In this document: positions 27,382 to 41,593 of the stretch, in pieces
Numbering within the stretch: position 1 is the stretch's first letter
Layout: every line of letters begins with the position of its first letter
Source of the DNA: Voacanga thouarsii
Lineage: Eukaryota > Streptophyta > Magnoliopsida > Gentianales > Apocynaceae
NCBI GenBank assembly: GCA_026120185.1
Contig: JANUWF010001636.1
Coordinates: 2,480,001-2,544,000 of the forward strand
Direction: 5' to 3'
DNA: 64,000 nucleotides
Position numbers and translations under genes: made by a program
Notes under the pieces: generated by a model
What the model saw: the letters and a program-made list of their open reading frames with translations, nothing else
What the model was told of the DNA's origin: nothing
The model's database searches: none

Positions 27382-30300
27382 TCATTCGTCATCCTCGCCA
27401 ATTGACGCAAATGAAAACGGACAAAATTTGTAACCATCTCCCTCGTAGAATTTGCTTTGAAACTCTACCCAGTGAAGCCTCAAGGCATGCAGGAATGCAC
27501 TAAGCGTTTCCATTACAAGTAGTACCCCGACAGTTGCAAATACAAAGACGATTATGCCAATGACAAGGATGATGACATTGTTGAACCTGATGCCATATAC
27601 ACAAATGTTTAGGTAAAGTATTAATGATATATAGAAGAAAAAAGGCAAAAAATAAAAGAAGAAAAAACTTTACCCCCAAGCAAGAAGTAGAACTTTCTCG
27701 TAAAATACACTGGAAAGTTCTGAATGCGCTAGACTGCAAAAGCAACAACCATTCAATCATATGACACATAGTGCTCGTTCATGACTAGAAGGAATAGGAA
27801 ACATGAAAGGTCTTAAAATCATATTGGCTGGAGAAAAGACATGTAAATCGAAGTTATTTATACAGCTCGTCCCCGAAGTAGTCTAGCAGATAAGAAAAAG
27901 TAACCATGCTAGTCGTTGAATCCATGGATTGAAAGAAGAGAAGAGCATGGAAAGGAAAATAAAATGTAAAGTCCAGCAGTATGTAAGGTATTTTTTTTTT
28001 TTTAAAGGATAATAGATGTTGAAAAATCATTAGCTATGAAGGTATGTATTCTTAAATCTCTTAACAGCAAGAATACATCTTTTTTCTTTTCCCCTCGTAG
28101 ATATATTGAAGTACTTAATTTGAAATCCAGGGGGCAAAAAAAAATTTAAACTAATTGGGAGAGGATCACTCTCCCAGCATGAAAAGCAGATATTATTCAT
28201 ATGAAGAGAAATTAGTCAAAAGGACTAGATGTGGAAAAACATATGCGCAATACTACAAATATCGTATCTCCAAAAGTGTACCTGAGTGCCCACAAACGTA
28301 GATACGAAGCAGTGTTAGATACAGCTCCAAGTACAAACTCTATGGTATGGATTAGTTGATGTACAAAAACTTCACTGAAGTCAAATTCCTCATGACCATG
28401 TGAACCACTATGTTTCTCCATTTCATACGAGTCCTCAATGCTTTGAAGTCGTTCATAGGATTGACCTCTATGTCTCTAGAAAAGCATGAGATGAGGGTAA
28501 AAATAATAAAGAAGATAGAAGGGTAGGACATAAATTAACTTAATCTACAAGTACAGAATCTTGGCATACTTCCTCATGTTGCTTCTTTAGAAGAAGTGGC
28601 TTTGGGATCAACATCCATGGAACAGCTACAAGTGCGCACATTAATAACAAAATCTGGCAATAAAAAATAAGTAAGAATAATTGGAATTAGCCAAAACCTT
28701 TTGCATGACATGAATCTATTCCAAAGTATTTTTTTCAAGAAAAATCAGAACCTGGATGAATTTCTGGCCCACAAAGAGTTGATTTTCGCCCAAATTGTCA
28801 AGAGGACTCAAGAACATATATATCATGACATGATAAAGATCAGCTTGAGAGCCAGTGCACCATTTAACAATTATGAGAAGTGAAAGGTACCCAAATAGGC
28901 AGTTTAGAAACATCATCTGGGGAACAAACTGGTACCTGCAAAAAACAAAGAACTGGGCAATTGATGAAATGTGAAGCATTTGTTGACAAATAATCCAAAA
29001 ATTGGAAATCTATTGTCTAGGGCAAGCGAGATACAAATTGAATATCCATGCAATCAAAAGTGCAGATGCATTAATGAAAACTTCTTTATGACCAATAAAA
29101 GGAATAAGCAAATCCAAAAAGCATGCACCACTTAATAGTAGGAACTCTGTGCTTACCAGACATTTAATTCATTTCCAAAGAATTTTGCATTGAAATAGCT
29201 TAAAACTATTCCAAGATTCATTTGAATCACACCAAGTAAAATTGACATCTTCATCTTCAAAGAGTTTAGAAATGGTAACTCACTGCGGCTACCATGCCAT
29301 TTAGGATCAACCCCGAATGGATATGTGTCGTGCACCTTAACCAAGCCCAACGTAGAAGCATCCCTGGAATGAATGATTTCAAGGATTGTATAAATGGGCA
29401 AAGTCTTATATTTTAATAAAAGTCAAGACACAAGTTGAATACCTGCAGGAAGAATCCCGGCAGCCATAAGCAGAATGTCCAAATAGTTCAAAAGGAACAG
29501 AGAAGAATTCATTATAAATTAATCCTGTGTATATTGAGAACAGTGCCATCATCATGATAACATAGCGACCACCAAAAGCCATCTCCATAATATCTCCAAG
29601 CTTCTGTTGATAAATCAAATATAATGATCCAAATAAGCATCAATTTAAGTGAGGAGAAAATAACTAAGATGAAACACATTTCTGATACTCAAAATGCCAA
29701 ATCCACTGACAGATACATTCTAAATATTAGCTGCACCACACAGTATGTTAGGATTCTCAAGAGAACACAATAATCCCCAACATCTCATGCCCAAAATTCT
29801 ACAGTAACAGAACTTGATTTCATTTATGCCTTCAAATAAAGTATAACAGGAAACAAATGCATGACACGGCCTCTCCCCTTGGATTTACAAAAGTTAGACA
29901 AGCATATTCTTATTCTAGCAAGTGGAGAGCGACTGAATGTATTAAACCCATGAAGTTCTGCTAGGCCATAAAAAACAGTGATAGATGGAAAAGGCTACCA
30001 TACTTTATCAAAGAGACAAATTTTGCAGCCATTGCCAAAGAGACTAATTTTACAGATCATAATTAACTTTGGATGGCAGAGATATCCTAGTAGATGACTG
30101 CTTCCGATATCTGGAATCTATTATTCAGAAAGACGAAGAGCTTGATGGTAACATTGCGCACTGAGTTAAGCTTGGTTGGTTGAAATAAAGGAGTGCGACT
30201 AGTATTCTATATAATCGTAATATACCTTTGACTCTAAAGGGGAAGTTCTAGAGAACAGCCGTAAGACCTGTTTTACTATATGGTACAGAATGTTGGGCAA

Positions 30301-33300
30301 CTAAAAGATGTCATATTCATAAAATGAAGATAGTTGAGATGTGTATGTTACAGTGGATGTGCGGGCATATTAGAAAGGATAGAGTAAGGAACGAGATAAT
30401 TCAGGAAAAATTGGGAGTGGCATCCATTAAAGATAAAATGAGAGAAAACTGCTTGCGTTGATTTGGACATATACAGAGAAGACCGAAAGATGTTCCTGTT
30501 AGGAGAATGGAGAGATGGAGGCATGATGGATTGGACAGAGGTAAATACAAGCCTAACAAGATATAGATAGAAGTGATTAAAAGAGATATGTTTCTATTGG
30601 ATTTAGATGAGAGTATGACTATGGATAGAAAGAAATAAAAGACAGGATTCATGTAGATGATCATACGTAGTCTTGTATTGGTTCATGTAACTGACCCTAA
30701 GTTTCTTAGAATTATGGCTTAGTTGTTGTAGTAGTTGTTGTTGCTAAAGCATAAACCCAATAGTTTGGCTAAAACTATCTATACTAATCTTTCTATGGTA
30801 ACTATCCAATCTGTTACTTTAATTTGTGTCACAAGATATAACCAGATAAATGGAGAAATAAAACTGCTACAAATAATGCAAGCAAAGTAATGAAAAAAGG
30901 AAATTAATGCGCAAAGATAACAATATAATCTGTAGAGGTGTAGAGAAACGAATGCCAGTAAAATGGTTGATAAAATTTCAAAATGAACTAAAAACTGATT
31001 CCAGAAAACCAGAAATCTCGTGAACATTACCTGATTGGACAATTTTTTCTCTCTGAATATAAGGTACAATGTCGCAAGAAACAAACATATGCCATGGCCC
31101 CAATCTCCAAACATGACAGCAAACAGAAAAGGAAATGTTATAATTGTGTAAACCCCTGGATTTGCTTCCTGATATTTGGACACTCTGCAATGATGGTAGA
31201 AAGTGATTCCTTGGAAACTTAAGGATACTACAAGAAGGAACCAATCAAGTGAAATGCAAATGTGTGCAATACCCATAGTGGAGATAACACAAAATTCTCA
31301 GGATGTCTTATGAGGTTCAAGAAAAGATGCTAGAATGATTGTAGGACCTTGTCCTCTTGATTTTAGATTAGCCTTTTTCTACTTATGGAAAGCTCATAAA
31401 ATGAGATTATGACCTCTTGGTATCCCAAAAAACAGAGTATAAGCATCCTTCATGATATGAAGTTCAGATTTGACCTCACATATCCTTTAACCAATAAATG
31501 GTTTGGTGTCACTCACCCATAAGAATCAACAATTTCTTGGAAAGCAGAAGTAAATTTGTTTGTGTGGAAATATGTAGGTGGTGATTCCTTGGTTTGCAGG
31601 ACATGGAAAATGGCCCCAACTTGTGAGTTGCTATCCATGGTTGCCTGCCGTAGTGTATTTTGGATCTGGCAAGTTGACCATAAGTTCATCAGTGACAACT
31701 GAGAATTCAGTTTCATGAGAATTGTAAAGATACCAAATTTTACCACTGGAAATAATATAATTATAAAACACTCCACCTGATTGGTTGCAGAAATAGGGCA
31801 CCAGCCTTCTCCCACAAGACACTTCTTGGTCACATCTAGACTGAGCATATTCAAAACATGATAAACAGATTTCTCCTTCTTGACCTTCACACGATAGTAG
31901 CATTGTGGTTGATGATTAACATACTTTTCAGACATAGATCAAATACACCAATCCCTTCTACATGGAAGAAAGAAACCATTTAACCTAGTATGCGTTCAAT
32001 CAAAACTAACCAAAAGGTTCCATTGCTCAAATTCACAACCGATGGTTTGTAATAGATTTGCTCTGTGATGCAGTCCAACATCTATGGTAGTCTTCAATTC
32101 TGAAAGTTTTCCAGATACCTTGATATTACAGTAACAAATTTTAGAATAATTTCTCATGGCAAACTGATGTTTCATAAATATAAACACAAGCATATTTTAT
32201 TACTTATCCACTTATAAAGCAATTGTGAGCTCATATTCAATTGAAGTGAACTAAATTTGCAAAGAAACAGACAACGAAACACTACAGTTCATATAGCCTA
32301 ATTATTAAAAGTCAAATATAAAAGAAATAGGGTCCAAAAAGCTGGAGATAGTGAGGTCTTCTATCACCAAAAGGCATACCTCAGTTATCACCTGGTATTG
32401 TGTACCTATATCATCTGTGAATGGGTAACGATTGGCACCAAATGCATCACAAATTTTCAATATTTTCAACTTTGCTCTTTCTCCAGAGTAGAAGATGACA
32501 AATACATTTTTCTCAACCTGAAAATAGCACCCTTAAGTTCCATTTATCAAAATTAAGCACATATCAATCATGACAAAATGAAATAAAACATAGAATACAT
32601 AAAATATTTTGAGAAAGAAGAAAGAAGGATTAAAAGTTAGCAGAGACCTAGTAAACACAGGACCAAACATTGATTGTTGGAATTTATAATAGGTTGATAA
32701 GAAGTGTATAGGAACTGGAGTTAACAGTTCACAGAAGGTATTTTCCAATTTCTTAATGCCATATGCAATTCTTAAAGAATAAAAAGAAAATACATAGATG
32801 AAATCTGCAGAATAAGTACTTTTACAAGAGAGAGAACGCATGTTAGTGGTGAATCATCTCATCCACCAGTAAGTCTAAAATAGTAGAATATTGCAATTGA
32901 TTCTATAACTGACCTTATCTCCTGACACAGGATCCATAACAGGATCTTCAACAACCACTTGCCTCAGAAACACATTTCCACGAGTTGCACGAAATAGAAT
33001 TCTTTCAAAAACCATTGATCTTTCTCTCATTATAAGGCCACTGATGAATCCCAGCTTAACTTGTTCTGATGGATCCGTGGACATCTCCTACACAATACAT
33101 AAAATAAATGTCAAGACAAAGACAACAAATTTTAGCTCCGATAAAATCATTGTGTTAAACCAGAGAAGTACTTGCTCAAGTAATAGAGGACTATCAATTG
33201 ATCGCTTTCGAAGGATTTGAACCTCAACCTCTTGATGTTGGGCTGTAGCACCGCTTTGTGCTGAATGAAAAAATTCACCAGCCTGAATTGAGAAACTTAC

Positions 33301-36300
33301 ATTATTACACAATAGTTTGGTAAAACAAGTAAATCAGAAGTCATGAAGAGACCAACTTTTTCTTGGTTAGATTTCATAAAACTCCTGCAGCTACAAAATG
33401 ATCTTACCTTCTGCAAAACTAGCTTATATTCTAAAAGTTCATTATAAGATCGATGTAACTTTTCACTGTTCGCATTCATCTCTATTAACTCCTCTTCAAG
33501 CTCACCAAGCTTGACCTATTATCATATCAAGAAACAGATGAAATCAAGGCCATAAAAATTATTAGGGGAAAAAAAGTAATAATATTGCGGTTGCCAACGT
33601 ATAGTGACGGTTCCACAGACAAGGAAATCAATTTAAACTCACCTCTAACTCATCCAAATTGACACTAGAACTAAAGGTAGACCTTGATGAAGGTGTAAAG
33701 CCTGCCTTTGTCATCTGTTCTCTGAAAAATCGGAGCTTCCGTGCCATCTCTCCACATCTTTTAATCTGCATAGTTGTCTGCTTCTGTAAATTACTAGAGC
33801 AAATAGGGAGGTGCACAGACAAAAATAACAAATGAAGAGGTTGCAGCACCAGATTAGGATATTTGGACAATGGAGAGTTTTCACTTGAATATAGAATAAG
33901 AATTTTCTATTGAATCAGTCATGAATACTCCCTCTGATCTAAAAAAGAATGACTTCATTTGATTGGCACAAAGTTTTAAGAAAGATTTTGACCATGAACA
34001 GCTTTTCACTCATTTGTGGTGGAGAGTGCAAGTTGCAAGATCATAAATCAAAATGAACACAAGTGGCATTTATGAGGGAAGTAAGTGGTAAATTTTGATA
34101 ATTAACAAAAACACAAGATGCACTTATATTTGTTTTGTCAGGATGTGCTTGGTTCACTAACTCCGGATGAGGTTTACAATTAAGGGCAATAATGGGAATT
34201 TTCATAAAAATGTTTACTTTAGTTAACACTATTTTGGAACAACCCAATATAGAGATGAAGCTATTCATTTTGGAATGGAGGGAGTAATTTAAAGAGTCTG
34301 TCAACACGTGACTATTTCTTTCCTGCTTGTTACAGAAAATTTTCAAACAAATATATACTATAATCAATGAAGTAATTTGAAATTGTTCACCAAAAATGTT
34401 ATTCAATTCATGATTTCCATACTGAACTTGGATAGGAACAGAATACCATTTTTATGATCACAAAATCAGATCTGTGAGCTAATTCAATTTCCACTGATTA
34501 GTCAGAGTTAAGACTCAAAAAAATTGGATTTCAGAAAAGAAAACAGATGCCAAATTCTTCTGGCATAAACGGCAAAAAACGGAAAAAGACTTCCTCAAGT
34601 TAGAAAGCTTTAGTTGGAACTGCTTGCAAGGGGTAAATGTAGAAAGGAATAGGGATCGTAAGAAATTTAAAGAGCAGAAACACGGTCAGTTCTTTTGGAC
34701 ATCTTTTCTTAATGTAGCTTCAACTTTCTCTCTCTGAGCTTTATAGACTACCGTGGAAGCTTTTTGGTTTTCCACATTGCAAAATACCAGCTCAGAAGCT
34801 ATAACCAGGAAACAGCTTTGCCTGGTCCCCTTATAAGGGTATACTAACATATTCAAGCAATTATGGCAGAAATAAGTCACTGTATAGATCTTATAAGCCC
34901 CAAACAAAATGTTCAAACCTAAACCTTATAAAAGTCCAACTTTAACTTCAATAACTTGTCCCAGTTAGCCATTGAGATTGATATATTTAATCTTCTATTT
35001 GTTTTTAACACCAGGAAACCTTTCCTCGGTCTTAAACTAGTTTCCAGAGGAACTAAAACAGCTGGAGAGAGCATTTTATCTTCCATTCATTTTTAACACC
35101 AGGAAAAGTGTCCTGAGTCTTAAACTAGTTTCCAGAGGAAGTAAAACAGCTAGAGGGACCAAACACTCCATTAACTGAAGAGCACATATGTTTCGGTACC
35201 ATAGGACAAATTACAAGCCTAACAACACATGGAAGTTCCACAAGAGCCAAAAAGCTACTGTTGAATTTTGACTGTGGAATAAAATCTACTTAGGAATATT
35301 AAGTGAACCTGCAACTTACTATTTTCAAACTGTGCCTCTTATTTCATGGGTTAGTAGGTGCATGGAAAACGATAAAAATACACCTGTTGACATTTACAAA
35401 ATAATTGAAATATCCGGTTATATGAGATATTTAGCAATGATCACAAAAACCTGAGCAGCATATGTTCTCTGGAAAGGGCTCTTCTCAGTATTTAGCTGGT
35501 AAGAGAAAACAAAGTAAGGTTACAACATAAATCAAATAAGCAGGAAAAAAAAGGATTTAAAATTTAGAATGAAAATTAGTTAAGAGCATGGCAATGAGGC
35601 TTAGGGAATTTTGAATCCCAATTAAATGGAAAGTAGAAGAACGGAAAGGGAAAAGAAAAGAAAAGTATTTCTTAGCATAGGACCAAGTCTTGGCAGCAAA
35701 TTGTTCTTTGAAAACACAGTTGATCATAACTACCAGGCAAATACTAGAAATGAAAATTGTTTGTCACAGATAGCTCTATTTGTAGGGTAAGTTTTTGACA
35801 CAGTTATCTAACCAAACACTGCATGACATTTTCCAAATTTTAGCAAATGTTTTAAAATGGTAACCTGATTTTCAAACAGCTTAACCTAGATATGGATGTG
35901 CAATTCAAAAACTTCTATTACCAATTTTCAGCTCTAATCTCTCTTCCCTTCCCATGGAAACTGAACAACCCTATAAATTTGCACCTACTACTAGAGCTTC
36001 ACAGCAACCAACTAATCCGTGTTCAACTAATATAACCAACTTATCACGCTTCGTTAATGCTTCCGCATTCTCACAATCATTGTCATTGCAGTCGAAAAGA
36101 TCTTTTCTTTAAAGCAGCAATATTTACATATGTAGTCTAAAAAATTAAAGGTAAGCACGCAAGAATTTCCAAGTAGTGTCCTAGCAACTACAAAAATTAG
36201 ACCAAACACCATTTTAACAGAAACCAAATATTTAAAAAAAAAAAAGGCATCAATTGCACCGAATTCATGTATGCAACAAAAATGTTATCCTATAATCTAT

Positions 36301-36498
36301 ACACAGAAGTGCACAATCTACGCGTTAGGGAGTAAAGTGTTGAAGCTGGTAGCTTACGTCTTTAAATTGGAAAAGTCCGAGATCACCAAGATATGATATT
36401 GTGCGATGAGCGGACTCCATCGGAATGATTAACTGCGCCAATTGCATCGGCTCCGAGCGCAGGAGATCCATCGTCGGCCAACAACCTCCGCTTGGCAT
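27382..36498 (-). CDS. VHA-a: V-type H+-ATPase V0 subunit a (VHA-a)
   Basis: Eighteen exons on the minus strand: 36498-36358, 35495-35451, 33765-33643, 33515-33408, 33282-33172, 33087-32914, 32517-32380, 32118-32011, 31884-31777, 31665-31517, 31184-31031, 29603-29443, 29363-29157, 28935-28752, 28653-28570, 28475-28282, 27733-27674 and 27586-27382 (2454 nt, 817 residues; Arabidopsis VHA-a3 has 821). Subunit a couples ATP hydrolysis to proton flow across the tonoplast or TGN membrane. The N-terminal half is the cytosolic stator domain; the C-terminal half is membrane-embedded. The essential helix-7 arginine is present in [10 protein letters not shown] (about residue 725). The N-terminus ([17 protein letters not shown]) resembles the tonoplast a2/a3 forms more than the TGN form a1. 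The ATG at 36498 was chosen; no in-frame ATG lies further upstream in exon 1. All introns are GT-AG. Confidence 0.96.
30064..30745 (+). mobile_element. 5'-truncated LINE (L1-type) fragment in VHA-a intron 11
   Basis: Lies antisense to the host gene. The plus strand encodes the C-terminal part of an L1-type reverse transcriptase: FRYLESIIQ, then [38 protein letters not shown] and VPVRRMERW. These are standard marks of plant non-LTR retrotransposon ends. One frame holds throughout, interrupted only by stop codons (at least four). The 3' end is a short (TTG)n-like tail at about 30720-30745. The 5' end is truncated near 30064. Clear target-site duplications were not found. Confidence 0.8.
33928..34284. 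mobile_element. Stowaway-like MITE in VHA-a intron 2
   Basis: 357 bp, flanked by TA at 33926-33927 and 34285-34286. The left end CTCCCTCTGATCTAAAA and the inverted right end CTCCCTCCATTCCAAAA match at 13 of 17 bases. The ends carry the CTCCCTC signature of Stowaway/Tc1-mariner MITEs. It has no coding potential. Confidence 0.75.
34990..35165. repeat. 88-bp tandem duplication in VHA-a intron 2
   Basis: Copies at 34990-35077 and 35078-35165. They share TTTTTAACACCAGGAAA and CTTAAACTAGTTTCCAGAGG and differ by scattered substitutions. They are head-to-tail and intronic. Confidence 0.85.
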
Positions 36499-39400
36499 TT
36501 TGCTCCCTCTCAATGTTTTTTGTGAATTTTAATGAAGAATAATATTAATGAAGAATCACGCAATACGTTTTTATTCCTTGATCCCTCCGATTACAGCAAC
36601 TGACCGGAGGGAAATCACAACGCCGACGATCAATACAGAGCTCCTGTCAACAGAGGGAGATTCATTCTCTACTTTTCTTTTTCGTAAAAATTTATCAAAT
36701 TCCGCGATGATCTCCCTACGGTTCCACGACGCATTTTGCACTTTCTTCTTTGTTTCGTTTCCTCCTCGCTACGTTTTGCTTATTCTTTGCGGACCTCAGA
36801 TCTACCCGAATTGGTAAACACGACGTCGCTTTCCATCCCGCTTTGCTTTTTAAAAAATGTGTGCCATCGCGGGTCGCTCTTCTTCTCCTCGGTCCTAAAG
36901 TTTCTACCAATAACTGAAAAAGATGGCTTCCAATAAATCTAATTAACATTTTCAAAAAAAGACAAAAGGATATGCAAGTTGAAATTTGTTAAACTTCTTC
37001 TTTTGTTATTTTTTTTAATGATATCTATAATATAAAATAGGGTATATTTTTTAAACAATAGGTTTTTTTTTTACAATTCAATTCTGTTTTTTTAAGTAAA
37101 AATATTCTCAAATAATAGTTGAAAATTTCAATTAACTTTTTTTGGTAATTAGACCAAAACTTGACCATTTGACAAGATTTTTTAATAATTTAAAAAAATT
37201 AAAAAAGCAAAAATTAAAATTTTTTTCCTCATCTTTTTCCTACATTACGGTGGTTAAAAATTGTTGCATGATGAGAAATATGGGAAAAAACAAATAAAAA
37301 TAAAATAACTAAAATTATATATTTTCTTCTTTCAATTTTTGTTTTTTTTTGGACATTAATCTAATTAAATGGTGAATTCTGAGTCAAACGGCTGAGAAAG
37401 GGAAGGAAACGATGTGTTCAAAATTTTCAAACATTTTTAAAAGACATTTTCACTAAAAAAAAATTGAATTACAAAACATATATTTTTTTGTTGAAGAGAT
37501 AATTAAAGTTAGGAAAGAATTAAATCTACACTCCTATCTTTTAATATTTATCAATTAAACAAAAGTGTCATTCCCAATTTTTTCTTCCAATAAACTATGC
37601 CATTATCTTTTTTATGTAGATTAATTGTTTTAAGAACAAATAATTAATGAAAGTTGGATGGCTACTAATTATATTTTTTTTTCTTAATGTGTTTCCTCAA
37701 TAATCTATTCTTTGATAAGTCATCTATTTATTAATGTTTTAATCTATTAATAAAATGTATAGTTTTAAGAACAAATAAATCAATAGTTTTTAATCAAATG
37801 AAACACTATATTATTACTACTACATATTTTTACAAGTTTCACAAGGTAAACAGGATAAATGAAGAGAAATAAATCTTTCAATATTATGATAAAAGATATG
37901 AATTTTAATTATTGTATAAGTTATTGTTTTTTAACAATTTAATTCATATATAGTTTTATATACTTAGATTAATTTATATTGATTAATTCAATCTATCTTA
38001 TATATTGTATAAGATATAAATTTGTTTAAAAGTTAAAATAAAAAATAAAATAAAATTTTAAAACTAGAAGAGGAAAAGTATATTTTTATCTAATTAATAG
38101 ATAGAATTATAGATTTAGATTAAAATGGTGTAGATTTAGTCCTCCCTTAACTCTTTAAGATTTTACTTAGATAAAAAAATTTCAGTCACAACTCAAACGA
38201 AAAATTTACTTTAATTTAAATATATTATTATTTTTTATAATTTTTGTTTCTAAAAAATTATTATCTACTCTCAACACATCATGTTTTTTCTATTTACATC
38301 CTACTTGATCTCATATAATTAATAATTTTTTATAAAAATAAGTTCAAATCAATTATTACCCATGTCTAGTAAAATAAAACAATCATTTTACACTGGACTC
38401 CACAGACCACCCCAAAACGTTGGGCTAGGGATCGGCCTGCCCATGACATTTCTGAGCCCACAACCACGAAGGCTAAGCCCAGAAATAATGAAATATTCGA
38501 CCATGATTAGTTGGTCCAGTGAAGTTAACACTCCAAATTAACCCTCCTCGTCCCAACCCCCCCCCGACGCCCCTCCTGCCCCGTCTTTAATTAAGGAATA
38601 AACCTCCCAGAATATTTTGGGTTTAAATTATTAAATTCCCATCCCGTCCCGCTACCCTTTGTGACAGAGGAGGCACTTCTTCTGTAGACTTGAATGATTT
38701 TATTTAATGAAAATGAGTAAATATTTATGAAGCAAAAAAATGAAAAAACCTCCACATTTTCTCATATAAAATGTTCTAAAATGAGTGTCATCGTTTCTTT
38801 AAAATAAAACATATTCCCCCGGTTAAAATTGAATTTACACATTTTTAATTTTAATATGTTCAAAAAATAAATATTCACTTTTTAAAAATAAAATATATCT
38901 TTATTAAATTTTACTAATTTATATGTCCCATTGTTATCTATTATATCTTCTTTAATTAATAAGTATCGTACGGTACTCTATATTTAATTAATATTTTCTT
39001 AAATCTTTATATTAAATTAAAATAAAATATTCAACTTTACATGAATAGAGTATTTTCTTTCTACGCTTGACTACTTACTTAATTTAAGGAATCATGAGTT
39101 CCACCTTACATGGGTCCCCTATTTTCTTAATAAAGATAAATTATTATTATATACAATCATATATTTATTTGAAAAATGGTTTGGTTTTACACTCAAGAAT
39201 GAAAATGGTAATACGAATGATAAAACCTACTATAAGTGTATAACAATGTATTTTTGTAACCCGTACACTTATTTGATTTACCATTACAATTAATAGAATT
39301 ATTTCTTAAATAGTTGTTTAAAGATACGAAATGAAACATATAGTTTTGTTTATAAATCACAGTTCCCGACTATTAAAATTTTCATTCCTTACTTTGAAAT

Positions 39401-39774
39401 CCATAGACTCAAACCAAACATAAAGAATAAGTATGATTCCAATGTTTTACCATTTCTCACTAATGAAGGAACTAGACGAGGGCAAGGGGTGTCGTGTTGC
39501 CCGCCTCTAAACTTTTTAAAAGTTTCTTATTTTCTTTAATAAAATTAATTTTTTAAAAAGTTCTTAAAAAAAATTTCTTCTGCCCGCCTCCAATTTTTTT
39601 TTAAATTTATTATATTATTTTTAACATATATTTTTACATAATTTGTCTCCCCAATCTTAAATTTTTAATTTCAGCCCTATTTCTTACCAGAAAATCTCCA
39701 ACCAAACACTTGTAAATTAAATCTATATACGAGTCCAATGTAACTTTCAATTTGAACGAAAGATGGCAGTGAAG
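36499..39774. other. VHA-a upstream region and AT-rich intergenic DNA
   Basis: The first few hundred bases are the VHA-a 5' leader and promoter. The rest is very AT-rich with a C-rich patch near 38560-38580. No coding exon or clear element recognised. Confidence 0.4.
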
Positions 39775-39826
39775 GGGGTACCCTTGGCGGGATAGAGGAT
39801 GGGGTACCCTTGGCGGGATAGAGGAT
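39775..39826. repeat. Perfect 26-bp tandem duplication
   Basis: Two identical 26-bp units, 39775-39800 and 39801-39826, each starting GGGGTACCCTTGGCGGG. The identity suggests a recent event. Confidence 0.95.
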
Positions 39827-41549
39827 TGCCATGTGGATTAATACCATCCACTTTATATCTCTCACATGCGACAATTAAAGGAATCCCAGTTGAGGAAGAG
39901 AACTTCCTTCTGTGGATTCTTCATGGAATGCAATGGCTAGGATTGCCCCATTACGATTTGACATATAAGAGACGAAAAGGGAATTAGGAATCTCAGTGGA
40001 CTGATAAATCAAGAGTAGCAATATTTGCTTTGTAAGAATTAAAAGTTGGATTTTTGGACCACCTTTAGCAGCTCTATTACATTGGCCAAGAGCACGCGAC
40101 CCTCCCTCTGGCTCATCCTACCCTCCTAAAACTTTCCCTACCCTATGACTCTAAATTCTAATAATGCTCTGAACTCCTTTGGACTTTTCACTGCTAAACA
40201 AGTATAAGCTTCCACATTTCTCATGTCACCCCTTCTCTCTTATCTTCAGTTTTTCGTTCGCCATTCAGGCAAAATCTAACTTTGTATATAATTGATTTGG
40301 TTAGTAAAACTATGGTTGCCAAACCAGTTTGGTTACCTCTTCCTTTTCACTTACCATGGCTCAAGATTTCTTAAAAAATGAAGATGTTTCCCAATTTCAG
40401 GTTTCTCAGACAAGGTATTGGATTTGATTTGCTCAATTACATCGAGTTGCTTTGATATTAAGATTGGTTAACTGAAGAAAACGGGGTTGAAAATGCAATG
40501 CATTTTGAGCATACGAAGAGACCAAGTTACTGGAAAAAATTGTTTCCAAGGGGATTAAGGAATATGAATGAATCCCGGGAAGGAAAATCCCAGATTCCTG
40601 TAGTTTCTGGGATACCTATTTCAAGCATCAAATTAAGGATTCCGTTTTTGGAAAGGACAACAATCTTACTTTTAAATCTCAAATACACCCGGAAAAAAAG
40701 AGAATGCGTGCATGCCATTTGAACAAAAGGCTCCTAGCGAAATAATTAAAAGCAATATTACAAAACCGACCAGTCGTCCACTTTTTTGGTAATGTAACAG
40801 GCAACATAAAAAATAAACTAGAGCAGTTAGCAATCTGCTTATTTTCCCCAGTGATTGTTGAGAGTTGCTGCCAAGTAAACGACATCTTAAGTCCTTGCTG
40901 AACAAAAGAGATTGATTCTTCGTCCAGTTTAACAATTAGGCAGTTTCTTACTTTCCTTTTTCAAGATTTGTGAAAATTTTGCAGGGATTCAAAGACGACC
41001 AAACCACCACTCCCTTCCGCTGCGCCCAAAAGGGGGTCGGGTATATGTGGGGAGGAGGACGATGAGGACCATAGATATGTTTCCCTAGTTAGATACATGT
41101 ACCAGGAAGCTCAGAATGCTTTAGGTAATAAATATGTTTTTTCATTTCTCCTAACATGTGGGGCTTCTCCTGGAACTGGGAGTTTTAAAGACTAATTAGT
41201 GTACTTCGATATGACACACAGATAAGCAAGAGGATTCCTACATGAATAAGGACCGCCACAGGAATTTGGCAGCTCAAAAAGAATAGGTATACATAGTTAT
41301 TCATCGTTGGAAGAGGTCCCAGATTCTGTCATTTCTGCAGTTAAAGCAGACATGCATGTATATTATCGCATTTTTTCCCTCAGATAAAAAGGAAAAACAA
41401 TAGTCCTTCACGAAAGAGATAAGACTAGTAGCCATAAATACTCATATAACTCCAAACTGCAATCTATAGAGTTGAAAAACATACGACTTCTAATGTCTTA
41501 TAATTGAGGAGACAGCAGCATAAAATCCCAAGTTGATATCAATGCAAAA

Positions 41550-41593
<44 letters not shown>

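Noticed and set aside
36499..36513. VHA-a start upstream at 36513
   Set aside because: The codon there is TTG; the ATG at 36498 fits the family N-terminus.
40498..40935. Overlapping short ORFs in a moderate-GC patch, and a possible microRNA hairpin
   Set aside because: No known microRNA sequence was recognised and pairing across the patch is poor.
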